Below, piece by piece: positions 44,604 to 53,934 of a stretch of DNA of 64,000 bases (the first letter of the stretch is position 1; every line of letters starts with the position of its first letter). The DNA lies in the NCBI GenBank assembly GCA_037349315.1, contig JBAIAC010000010.1, forward strand, positions 30,792,001 to 30,856,000, given 5' to 3'. The translations under genes and the position numbers were made by a program. The stretch is from Chelydra serpentina. Lineage: Eukaryota; Chordata; Testudines; Chelydridae. A model generated the notes under the pieces. It was not told where the DNA came from. It worked only from the letters and a program-made list of their open reading frames with translations, and did not search any database.

Positions 44604-44864
44604 ATGGCCCTGAAGGGGGAAAGTGGGAAAGGGGGGGGCTACACTAAGGGACAAACAGGATTGCAGGAGAAGGGAAGAGGCTCCCGTTTGGGACGAAATC
44701 AGTGTGCTATTTGCAAGGAAGAGGGGCACTGGAAGAATGAGTGCCCCCAGCGACATAACAGGAGGGAAGCAGGAATAGGACTCCACCTGTGCCCGTTTTC
44801 TATAACGAGGCTCACGGAGAGTCGGCTGTATAGGGAGGCCGAGGGACCCAGCGGCCTCTCCTAG
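44604..44864 (+). pseudogene. gag: Gag nucleocapsid fragment with one zinc knuckle
   Basis: The frame contains CAICKEEGHWKNEC, a CCHC zinc knuckle (C-x2-C-x4-H-x4-C) that binds genomic RNA during packaging. It is surrounded by basic, Gly-rich sequence. A single knuckle is typical of gammaretroviruses. The knuckle frame runs on to a TAG at 44862, while the pol frame with its own TAG (44831) is in a different register, so a small indel lies between about 44770 and 44831. Confidence 0.75.
44831..44848 (+). promoter_or_regulatory. gag-pol UAG read-through context
   Basis: TAG followed by GGAGGCCGAGGG lies in frame with the protease-RT frame. Gammaretroviruses suppress a gag UAG in the context UAG-GGAGG with a downstream pseudoknot, so this looks like the inherited border between gag and pol. 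In this copy the knuckle frame no longer reaches it. Confidence 0.65.
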
Positions 44865-47113
44865 CGGCACAACCCGCTGGTCTGGATCCCACGGTTATAA
44901 TTGAGGTAGGGGGCCGCCCAATTGAAGCCCTGATTGATACAGGAGCCGCCCTCAGCTTGCTTCCCCTTGCAGAGGCTCCCCGGGGGAGGGCTCAAGGGTG
45001 TGCTGTAGTCCAAGGGATAGAAGGACAAAGTATAAAATTGGAAAAATCTCTTCCTCTCCTAGTAAAAGTAGGAGACTGTCATATATCCCACCAATTCGTT
45101 TGTAGCCCCTCCTGTCCCATTGCGCTGCTAGGACGGGACCTGCTTACTAAACTGCAAGCAGAAATCTCGTTCAACAATAATGGGACCCTGGAGGTTAGGC
45201 TCCCTAAACAACAAATTTCTAATTATCAAATGGCCCTTTTAAATGTTAAAAATCCTCCCCCAGCACGGCAGGAAAGCGAGAAGAATCAACTGTCAGGGGT
45301 TAACCCTGAGGTCTGGGCTGAGGAGGGAGGTTTTGCTCGGGCTCGAAATGCTTTGCCAGCACACATTTCCCTTAAGGAGGGAAGCCGTCCAGTCCAAATT
45401 CGACAATACCCCCTTAAGTTAACCACTCGGATCGGACTTAAACCTCTAATTCAAAAGTTTTTGCAGTGTGGGTGGTTAAGGGAAGGCACTTCCCCATATA
45501 ATACTCCAATAATGGGAGTGCCTAAGCCTAATGGACAATATCGATTAGTCCAGGACCTGAGGCAGGTTAATAAGTTGATAGAAGCTCCCTATCCAGTTGT
45601 CCCAAACCCCCATACTATTTTGAGCCAAGTCCCCAAGAGTCACGGGTGGTTCTCTGTGATAGATTTAAAAGATGCTTTCTTTTCCATACCCCTTGATCGA
45701 GAGTCTCAGAAACTGTTTGCCTTTGAATGGGAAGATCCAGATACCCACTACAAGGCTCAGTATCTCTGGACTGTTGTCCCCCAGGGACTGACTTGTGCAC
45801 CCGAGATTTTTGGCAGCCAGCTAAAAAGAGACCTGGCCCCGTTCCTAGCTGCACATCTCTCATGTAACATAGTTCAATACTGTGACGATTTACTCCTAAG
45901 TACTGAGACAGAGACTACTTGTAAGGAGCATACAATAGAGCTCCTTAACTTTCTTGGAGCTCAGGGATACAAGGTCTCTAGGGAAAAAGCCCAATTGGTT
46001 AAACAACAGGTTACTTTTCTTGGATATCATCTTTGGCAGGGACGTCGTAGCCTAGGTAAGGATAGGATTCAGGCAATACTTGAAAGCCCTCAACCCCGAA
46101 ATCCCAGAGAGCTGAGAGCTTTCTTGGGACTGACCGGTTTTTGCCGGCTTTGGATCCCTGACTATGGAGGGAAGGCTAAACCATTATATGAGTCCCTCAC
46201 TAAAGAGGGTCTGCTTAGCTGGGAATGGACTAAAGAAAAAGAAAAAGCATTTCAAGAGCTTAAAGAAGCCTTGGTTCAGCCTCCTGCACTGGCTCTTCCG
46301 GATCCCCGAAAGCCGTTCACCCTATATGTTCATGAAAGAAAAGGGGTGGCATCCGGGGTTCTGTGCCAAAGGTCGGGACCGGCCTGGCAACCTGTGAGTT
46401 ATTACTCCAAGGTGTTGGACCCAGTTGCCAAGGGCTGGCCAGCCTGTTTACGAGCCGTAGCTGCAACCGCTCTTCTTGTACAGGAGGCTGAGAAACTAAC
46501 CTTGGGTGGGGACACTGAAGTTGTGGTACCCCATGGAATACCCCAGGTATTGGGAACAGGAGCCGGGAAAAAGCATTTAAACCCCAGTAGGCATACTAGA
46601 TATGAGGTGGGACTTTTGCTGGCCCCTAACCTAACTTTTAAAACAGTTAGTTCCCTTAATCCAGCTACTTTACTGCCAGATCCCCAAGTCCCTTATGGGG
46701 CTAGTCCCACCCATGATTGTATTGAAGTTTTACAACAAGAGACTAAACCTCGCCCTGATCTTTCAGATTTACCCTGGCCCAACCCTGATGTTGAAATGTA
46801 TGTAGATGGATCTAGTTATGTAGAAGATGGGAAGCGATTTACAGGAGCAGCCGTCATAGTTAAAGAGGGAGAAGTGTACAAGTTTAAGCTTAGCCCCAAC
46901 CTATCTGCCCAGGCGGCGGAACTGGTGGCTCTTATTGAGGCGCTCCGAAGGGGAATTGGAAAGACTATTAATATATATACTGACAGTCGTTATGCATACA
47001 TGGTGGTGCATGCCCACGGAACTCTATGGAAAGAAAGGGGTTTTATTACAGCCTCAGGCCAAAGAATAGCCCATGGGGCTCTTATTAAGACACTCTTACA
47101 AAACTGTGCATAG
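44834..47113 (+). pseudogene. pol: Pol: protease, reverse transcriptase and RNase H
   Basis: An open frame of about 760 codons follows the UAG. Protease: active-site loop ALIDTGA with DTG at 44936-44944 and the GRDLL motif about 60 residues on. Reverse transcriptase: VIDLKDAFF (first Asp) and the catalytic pair in QYCDDLL at 45878-45889, where most retroviruses have YVDD or YIDD. The connection domain follows. RNase H: DGSS (46805), AAEL and TDSR supply the D-E-D residues. It ends at a TAG at 47113 just after a deletion that removed the end of RNase H and most of integrase. RT looks intact in sequence, but no complete Pol can be made. Confidence 0.88.
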
Positions 47114-47694
47114 AATCTGGGTTAAAGTGGCCTGATGCCTTACCACTTGCCCTTACTCGCATTCGGAGGGCCCCACGTAAGGGTTTAAAACTTTCACCCT
47201 TCGAACTGGTCTTTGGGTTTCCTCCCCGAGTACTCATCCCGGGATACCGAGAGGACATAAACTGGGAAGTAGGAAATGACTCTTTATGGAAACAGGTATC
47301 TGCGCTACAATCTGTTTTGTTACAGTTACATCGATACGCAGCACCTTTCCAGACTCTTCCTTTGGAACAACCGGTGCATTCCTTCCAGATCGGTGATCAG
47401 GTCCTTGTTAAAAAGTGGAAACGTGATCCACTCACACCGAGGTGGGACGGTCCGCATACTGTATCGCTCATCAGCCAGGCCGCTGTTAAGGTCCTTGGAA
47501 GCGACAAATGGACACATCATTCCCGAGTAAAGCGGTTCCTGAGCCCGGATCCAGAGGACAGCCTAACTGAGGAGGACACCAGCCCTCTGTCCTCTCCGGC
47601 TCCGGAAGCCCGGAGCGACACAGGCGAAGACTCTACCTGGGAGTACCAAGAATTGGAAGGACTAAAAGGACTGTTTAAAAGACAGAAACAATGA
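47098..47694 (+). pseudogene. pol: Pol: integrase C-terminal fragment
   Basis: In a different frame from RT, this fragment starts just after where the catalytic Glu of integrase should be (LTKLCIESGLKWPD) and continues LTRIRRAP, LSPFELVFGFPP and a C-terminal domain with GDQVLVKKWK and RWDGPHTV, a GPY/F-like module. The zinc-binding HHCC domain and all three catalytic residues are missing, so it has no joining activity. Its stop (47692-47694) overlaps the env ATG (47691), a normal retroviral overlap that shows this part kept its original layout. Confidence 0.85.
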
Positions 47695-47993
47695 AACCAT
47701 CCTTTGTATTTCTGGTCTGTATGTTTACTTATGCATATAATTGGGAAAATAGCTTCCTGCAATTACGGGAATTAATAGCAGACTCTTTTAACCTTACTAA
47801 TTGCTGGGTATGTGGCGGTCCGGGAGAATTAAATGAATGGCCCTGGGTAGCTCAGCCAGTACAGCCTAAGTGGTGGCTAAGTAGCTTAAGCATAGTACAT
47901 AAGGGAACGGGACGGTGGACTGAGAACCAGGGCCCCTGGCGACTCTATTCTGCTGGAATAGGTGTCTTTTGCCTTAATCGGACTATTTGTTAG
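47691..47993 (+). pseudogene. env: Env surface-subunit fragment
   Basis: About 100 codons from the env start: a hydrophobic signal-peptide-like N-terminus (MKPSFVFLVCMF), then LTNCWVCGG, a CxxC motif of the type linked to disulfide exchange in gammaretrovirus-like surface proteins. A stop comes at 47993. The rest of the surface subunit, the cleavage site and the fusion peptide are absent, so it cannot mediate entry. Confidence 0.75.
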
Positions 47994-48343
47994 CAGAGGA
48001 AGGGGGACTCTGTGCAAAATTAAATGAATCTAACTGCTGCTTACAGATAGACGACAATGGCCAGGCAGTGAAACAGTTAACCAAAGAAATGAGAAAAATA
48101 ACCCATGTCCCAATACAAACCTGGAACGGTTGGGACACGGATTGGTTTACCTCCTGGCTCCCACAATGGGGATGGTTACGGAAAGGTTTCCTCCTTTTTA
48201 TACTCTTTATTACCGTCCTATTAACAATTGCTTGCTTTGCCCCATGCTTAATTGCAATGATTCGCAAGCTGGCTGGTCAAGTTACATACCAGCAAATGAT
48301 GATATTGTATAAACCTGAAGGAACTGAGGCGCAAAGCCCATAA
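47987..48343 (+). pseudogene. env: Env transmembrane-subunit C-terminal fragment
   Basis: Begins at the end of the expected immunosuppressive-domain region, then has a cysteine cluster of the form C-x7-CC rather than the usual C-x6-CC, a membrane-proximal Trp-rich segment, a hydrophobic anchor of about 20 residues (LLFILFITVLLTIACF) and a short cytoplasmic tail ending at 48343. It starts in a different frame from the surface fragment at a deletion junction near 47987. It has no fusion peptide or heptad core and is non-functional. Confidence 0.75.
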
Positions 48344-48360
48344 GCTCTTAAAATGTTTTT

Positions 48361-48371
48361 AAGGGGGGAAG
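48361..48371 (+). promoter_or_regulatory. Polypurine tract
   Basis: AAGGGGGGAAG directly upstream of the 3' LTR, the usual primer site for plus-strand DNA synthesis. Confidence 0.8.
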
Positions 48372-48373
48372 CT

Positions 48374-48938
48374 TGATAGAAAAGGCCTAAAAATTAACAA
48401 GCACAGGCCGTATCTTCCTCTCTTTAACTGGCTTTAGCTCAAAGAGGGGCCTAGGGACTGGAATAACGAGCGAGACCTAGGAATCAAGGACAGGACATGT
48501 ATCTAGTCTCACATTAAATCATGTTAGCTATTTACTAATTAGTCCGCTTGGCATAAAAGTATATGCAGCTGTTTTCTCATGTATCCTTAAAAATATGTAA
48601 TACCAAAGGTCAAGGTATGTACCCCATATTCCCTTCTAAATGATAAATGTATCCGCAACAGATGTGTCCTGTATCCCCCTCCCCAAAATAATTCATGTAT
48701 TCTGTGTGACCTGTTATCTATAGGTCAGTAGAATGACGTATACTAAAGTTGTTTGTTACTGATTATAAAAGGAGCTCATGTCACCCATGTAGTGTGTGCT
48801 CTTCTCTGGCATTAGTCGAGAAGAAACACCCGCTCAGCTGAACGAAAATAAAGGTGTGGTACCCGTCTTCTTGTTCTCCGTGCCTCCTTGGTGTAATTAG
48901 GTAAGCTCCAGGGGGAAACGGGCCCTATTTGGCCAACA
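48374..48938 (+). repeat. 3' LTR, 565 bp
   Basis: Same start, end and length as the 5' LTR, with TATAAAAG at 48764 and AATAAA at 48847. I saw no base difference from the 5' copy when reading them in parallel. Confidence 0.93.
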
Positions 48939-48942
48939 ATAG

Positions 48943-49591
48943 GGATGTAAGTTCCGTCTATAGCCCCACCACAGTTAGGGAATCCCATCGCAGCGAAGCC
49001 ATCTACTATCACCTGCACATTTCCCAGGGTCACTACCTTTGACAGCAGCAGCTCAACGATTGCATTGGCTACTTGCATCACAGCAACCCCCACAGTAGAT
49101 TTTCCCACTCCAAACTGATTTGCGACTGACCAGTAGCTGTCAGGCATTGCAAGCTTCCAGAGGGCTATCGCCACTCACTTCTCAACTGTCAGGGCTGCTC
49201 GCATCCGGGTGTCCTGGCGCTTCAGGGCAGGGGACAGCAAGTCACAAAGTTCCAGGAAAGTGCCCTTACGCATGTGAAAGTTTCGCAGCCACTGGGATTC
49301 ATCCCAGACCTGCAGCACTATGCGGTCCCACCAGTCTGTGCTCGTTTCCCGGGCCCAGAATCGGCGTTCCATGGCATGAGCCTGCCCCATTGCCACCAGG
49401 ATGTCTAATTTGCGGGGTCCCGTTCTGTGAGAGAGGTCTGTGTCCATGTCCTCGTCACTCTCGTCACCGCGCTGACAACTCTCCTGATTTCTCAAGTTCT
49501 GGTTCTGGATAAAGCGCACGATAATGCGTGAGGTGCTGACAACGGCCATAACTGCTGCGATGATCTCACCGGGCTCCATGCTCGCTTTCAA
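48943..49591 (-). pseudogene. Harbinger transposase, N-terminal part
   Basis: Minus-strand reading starts near 49591 (likely Met at 49577-49579, MEPGEIIAAVM) and runs through an acidic segment and WDESQWLRNFHMRKGTFLEL. It then passes a single TGA (49172-49174) where related proteins have Arg, and continues VAIALWKLAMPDSYWSVANQ, a helix-turn-helix-like region (FGVGKSTVG). It ends with NCGGAIDGTYIPI, which carries the first catalytic Asp. At this point the provirus and its ATAG duplication interrupt the gene, and the next codons are on the far side at 42506. The stop shows the gene may already have been dead when the provirus arrived, although a read-through or later mutation is possible. Confidence 0.87.
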
Positions 49592-50009
49592 TCAAGGGAA
49601 AAGGGCGCGAAATCATTGTCTGCCGTTGCTTTCCCGGAGGGAGGGGGGGAGTGACGGTTGAATGACGACATGTACCCATAACCACCCACTACAAATTTCT
49701 TGCCCCATCAGGCATCGGGAGCTCGACCCATAATTCAAGTGGGCAGCGGGGACTGCGGGAACTGTGGGATACCTACCCACAGTGCACCGCTTGGAATGTC
49801 GACGCTTGCCCCGATACTGTGGACTCACACCGCTGATTTAATGTACTTAGTATGGACACACACATTCGACTTCATAATATCGGTTCACAAAAATCGATTT
49901 TGGTAAAATCGGACTACAGTCGTAGTGTAGACATACCCTAACCCTTTAATAACATTATAGCTCTTGGTGTATCAGTTTATCATGATTAAACATTTAGACT
50001 GCAGATGCA

Positions 50010-50115
50010 CCTACAGGCCTGAACCCCATTGTGCTAGGCATTGTGAAAACATATAGTACTTGTCAGCCCCTGCATCAGAGAGCTTGCAATCTAAGAGATA
50101 AGCTGTATTGGGTGG
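50010..50115 (-). repeat. L2/MIR-type repeat tail
   Basis: 'attgtgctaggcattgtgaaaacatatag', 'cagagagcttgcaatctaagaga' are the reverse complement of the tail family at 4935. A further weak copy lies near 56630-56725. Confidence 0.55.
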
Positions 50116-50119
50116 AAGA

Positions 50120-51960
50120 GACAAGGGGACTGGGGTGCTGAGTTTAAAGGGGAGATTTTCAAAGGCATTAATGAGAGTTAGGCACCTTTCAATGAGCGCT
50201 AGGCACCTACTACTTTGTGCCTTTGAAAAATCTCTCTCCAATTCTTCCCAATGATCCAGAAGCCATGACAGTGTTATATCTCATGTGTTTCCTTGACATT
50301 CTTGTAATTGTACCTTAGCCCCTTTCTTTTACATTTCTTTCCCCTGCACTGCTGGTCCATTTGCTATGAATTTCTATTGAATTAATCTTTCTAACCTTAG
50401 TGTGCATAGTATATTTCATACTTGAGGCCTGGTTCAAAACCCATGGAACGCCCAGGCTCCCAATGACTCCGATGGGCTTTGGATCAAGCTCTTGGAGAGG
50501 TGACGCACTCTGAATAAGCAACAGCTCATTGGTATAGCTCAAAAAATATACAGCTCTTACCAATGCATATGCTACATTATTTTCCTACATTCAAAACTAT
50601 AAGTGATCTCTCTCACATCAAGGATGGATAATGTAAAATTTACTTGATTGAGAATCATGAAAGTGACACAAAGTCTAGGGACAAAAGTTGATTTAGTCCT
50701 GAGGATCCTACCCTGCCAAACTACACATTAGTGGCTTAATCCAAAGCCCACTAAAGTCAGTGAAGGTATTTCCATTGACCTCAGTAGACACTGAATTGGA
50801 CCCTAGATTTCTTTTTTTGTGTGTGTTTAGCACAGACTTACTTAGTGTAATGTGATGATTCTCAGAGTGGGAAACAAACTCAGGTAAAAATGAGGAAATT
50901 GGAAAAGGTTTTTATTACTTTTGTGTCTTAGGACTTGCCAAAACTAGATCCCATTATTAAGTATTCAAAACTAATACTGAAGACTCAGTAGATAGTTTCA
51001 CTCTCATGGAATTTAAAGTATAAGTTACCCAGGAAGAAAGAAAAACAAACAGATTGCCCTGTCCACATAATCTAAATATAAAACCCAAGTGTACAATTCA
51101 GGGTTTCATCTCCTCCCCCTTAAAAAAAAAGCCACGAACTAAAAATCAGGGGTGAAATCATAGTCCCACTGAAGCCATTGGGAGTTTTGCTATTTGTTTA
51201 ACAGGAAATCTGGATCCACTATTTCTCTAATGACAGTTTCAATCTCTTCCGATAAGTTACTTTCCCCTCTGTTCTGTCCTTTGCTTCTCAGCTGCCATGG
51301 AGAGTAGAGGAGCAAACTAGAAAGTCAAACCTTGAAACGTAACCTTTCCAGCAGACAGGGAGTCCAGATGAATGATTTTGCAGGGGGTTCCATATTTGAT
51401 TGATGTTAATGTCCCATTAGTAGATTATGACCAAGAGAAGCTATGTATCTGAGCCTGAAGTTTGTCAGTATAAGAGAAGAACGCTGTCTCTGGAAACATG
51501 CAACCCTGTTGTATATTATAATTAGAAATAGATTTGTTTTCTGTGGGCATCCTGTGTTCTTTCATAAGTTCAAAAAAGTATAAATTGATGGCATAAAACC
51601 TATATTTTAATGAATGAGTAGGTAACTGATCTGGCAAAGTGGCTTAGTACATATTCAAAAATAAAATTCAGTACTGCAGCTTGAAAGGCATAAGAATTGT
51701 ATCAAGTTTATAAGCCAAAAGAGGGATTCTGTATTCAATGCAATGTGTAAATCAAAAGCTAGTGAAACAATTACAAAGCAGGAGTTACATATGCCGAGAA
51801 CCATATTCAGATAATTACACTGTCAGCAACATTCTGAATCTTATTACTAAATTATATTGTGGATGTCCTGGTTCAGAGCTAACTATATCTCTTAACTTTC
51901 CTCTGGTAACCTACAGGTATTGGGCATTGTGCCTGAAGTTTTCTCAGAGTGGAATCTTGT
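50120..51960. other. Intergenic with old repeat traces
   Basis: Decayed palindromic repeats near 50425-50495 and 50735-50805 ('aatccaaagcccactaaagtcagtg'). No gene seen. Confidence 0.5.
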
Positions 51961-51972
51961 GATTCTCCCACT

Positions 51973-52189
51973 CAGGGCCGGCTTTAGGAAGTGCGGGGCT
52001 CCATGCAAACAGTGTCGATGGGGTCCCTCCGCCGAAACGCTGCCGAACACAGCGGCAGCGATCAAGCTGCCGCTGAAGCCCCGCCGAAGAGACGGACATT
52101 GCAGGACCCCGACACGGACATTGCGGGGCCCTCTTAGGCTCAGGGCCCGATTCTGAGGAATCGGGCAAATCGGCCTAAAGCTGGCCCGG
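51973..52189. mobile_element. Non-autonomous hAT element, 217 bp
   Basis: The ends CAGGGCCGGCTTTAGG and CCTAAAGCTGGCCCGG are inverted repeats, and the flanks carry a perfect 8-bp duplication CTCCCACT (51965-51972 and 52190-52197). The interior is GC-rich with 'gccgccgaa'-type words. No coding capacity. Confidence 0.9.
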
Positions 52190-52782
52190 CTCCCACTCTT
52201 AGATCAGGGCCGAAGATACACAGCAGGTCTGAAGATACACATGCAAGTCTTCCCTTTGGGAGCAGTGGTGAGTGCAGTGACCCCAAACTGCCTTCTTAAA
52301 ACAAAGTGTTGTTTATTGGAAGCTAGAAAAGAGGAACAGCAAACGGGAATTTTGCACAGGAGTTCTCCAGCTGAATGAGGAGCAACTACATTACCCTTGG
52401 GGTGAGTTTTTTGTCTGTTAGTTTGTTTGTTGTTGTGTGCTTGCTGCTTGATTGAAGTTTATAGTCTGATCTGTTTGGGGGACTGAGCCTAGCAGCTTGC
52501 TAGGGAAGGCTGAGGGCTTCCTAAGAGAGCCCTAGCCTGCCGCCCTTTGATATCTTTTCCCTTTAGGATGCCCTAAAAAGGGGGTGGGGCTACTCAGGGA
52601 GAACAGAAGTCTAAATAGCCAGCACTTAAGCGACCAGAAAAGCTAGTGAACAGAGGAGTTTTGTGAGGGAGTTACAGAGGGACCATGAGAACCAATTATA
52701 CTTAACATTCTCTACACTCAGATGAATTACTCCCTCCCCTGCAAAAATAAAACAAACAAAAAACCCAGCACGAGTAAAAATA

Positions 52783-53700
52783 ATGCAGGCAGAAGTCCAG
52801 CAGCAGAGTGGGGGCGATCCAGTTTATCTCACTGAATGCAGCATGTATGGTTACATGCTTGATGGACAGGTGGCATATCTGTGCATTTGGTGCAAACAGC
52901 TAGTGGCCATCAGAGACCGAATACAAGAACTTGAGACCACAGGGGCTGAACTGGAGGAGCTAAGGAAGGCAGAGAAGTACATAGAGGAGACTTTCCAGGA
53001 CACAGTTGTGTGGTCCAACCCCCAATTGGACAGCCTCTGTGCTGTTGAGGAGGATGAAAGTCTTAAGGGAGGAGAACATCAAACTGGAGCAGGGGGAAAT
53101 TATCCCATCATTGGGACCTTCCTTCCAGGTAATGTTATATCATCTTCTCACACTGAGGATATCCCTGTGGGGGAGGGGACTCCAGTTATTAGGAAGAGAC
53201 AGGTAATAGTAATGGAGGATTCGATTATTAGCAACATAGATAGATGGGTTTGTGATGACCAGGAGAACCACATGGTGAATTGCCTGCCAGGTGCAAAAGT
53301 TGCAGACCTCTTGAGACATCTAGACAGACTTCTGTGCAGTGCTGGGTAGGGGCCAGTGGTTGTGGTACATGTGGGGACCAATGACTTACGGAAAGGTAGG
53401 AGAAAGGTTCTGGAGGCCAACCTTAGGCTGCTAGATAAAAGATTATAGTCCAGGACCTTCATGGTATCATTCTCTGAAATGCTTCCAGGTCCATGTGCAG
53501 GGCCAATTAGACACGCATAACTGCAGGGTCTCAATCTGTGGATGAGCTGATGGAGCAGGGAGGAGGGAATTAGGTTTATAAGGGGCTGAGGAACCTTTTC
53601 CGCCTGAGGAAAGGAGAAGCCTATACAGGAAGGATGGGCTCCACCTAAACCAAAACAGAACCAGATTGCTGGCATGTAAAAATAACAAGGCCAGAGAGGA
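52783..53700 (+). pseudogene. CR1 ORF1 with esterase-like domain
   Basis: ORF1 of CR1 elements is an RNA-binding chaperone with a zinc or coiled-coil N-terminus and, in many families, an SGNH-hydrolase-like domain. Here 188 codons are open from 52783 and contain a coiled-coil-like stretch (RIQELETTGAELEELRK), then VIVMEDSIISNID, where GDS with the active Ser is expected (Gly changed to Glu). After a stop at 53347 the frame continues with VVVHVGTNDL, the GTND block of the SGNH family, and more stops. It is clearly a CR1 ORF1 relative and clearly dead. Confidence 0.75.
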
Positions 53701-53934
53701 ATTTTTAAACTAAGGGCTGGGGAAAAGCCAACAGTGGCATAAGAGCACACCGTTCAGACAGAGACCTCACTTAGGAGAGGATCTATAAATGGAGATTCTC
53801 TATATCCCTGTAAAGAGGAGAGGACAGAAGTTTATGAAGAACAGGTAGGAGCTGAAGAGAAACAGACAAATGAAAAAGAGTCCCATTCAATTACAGCACA
53901 TGAAGGCAGACAACTAAATACTGACACATTTTAT

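Larger units (their letters stand above)
42511..48938 (+). mobile_element. Gammaretrovirus-like endogenous provirus, recent but defective
   Basis: A provirus of 6428 bp is flanked by a 4-bp duplication ATAG (42507-42510 and 48939-48942) with TG...CA LTR ends. The order is LTR, tRNA primer site, leader with splice donor, gag fragment, protease-RT-RNase H, integrase fragment, env fragments, polypurine tract, LTR. Three large gaps remove gag capsid, the integrase zinc and catalytic core, and most of env. Gammaretroviral affinity is suggested by the matrix sequence, a single nucleocapsid zinc knuckle, the UAG context at the gag-pol border, and the integrase tail. It lies within the Harbinger transposase gene in the opposite orientation to it. 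Confidence 0.92.
39114..49938. mobile_element. PIF/Harbinger DNA transposon, interrupted by a provirus
   Basis: The left end GGCCTGGTCTACACTA and the right end (reverse complement GGGTATGTCTACACTA) are inverted repeats. TAA flanks both sides (39111-39113 and 49939-49941), the usual duplication for this superfamily. Without the provirus and one ATAG copy (6432 bp) the element is about 4.4 kb, a reasonable size for an autonomous Harbinger. It holds both expected genes in convergent orientation: a Myb/SANT-like DNA-binding protein (plus) and a DDE transposase (minus). Both are damaged, so this copy cannot move itself. MITEs at 7631, 23677 and 60895 have related termini and may have used such enzymes. 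Confidence 0.9.

Noticed and set aside
47691..48343. Captured env (syncytin-like) gene
   Set aside because: The frame is split in two, the fusion peptide and cleavage site are gone, and the cysteine cluster is in another frame, so it is not a functional env.
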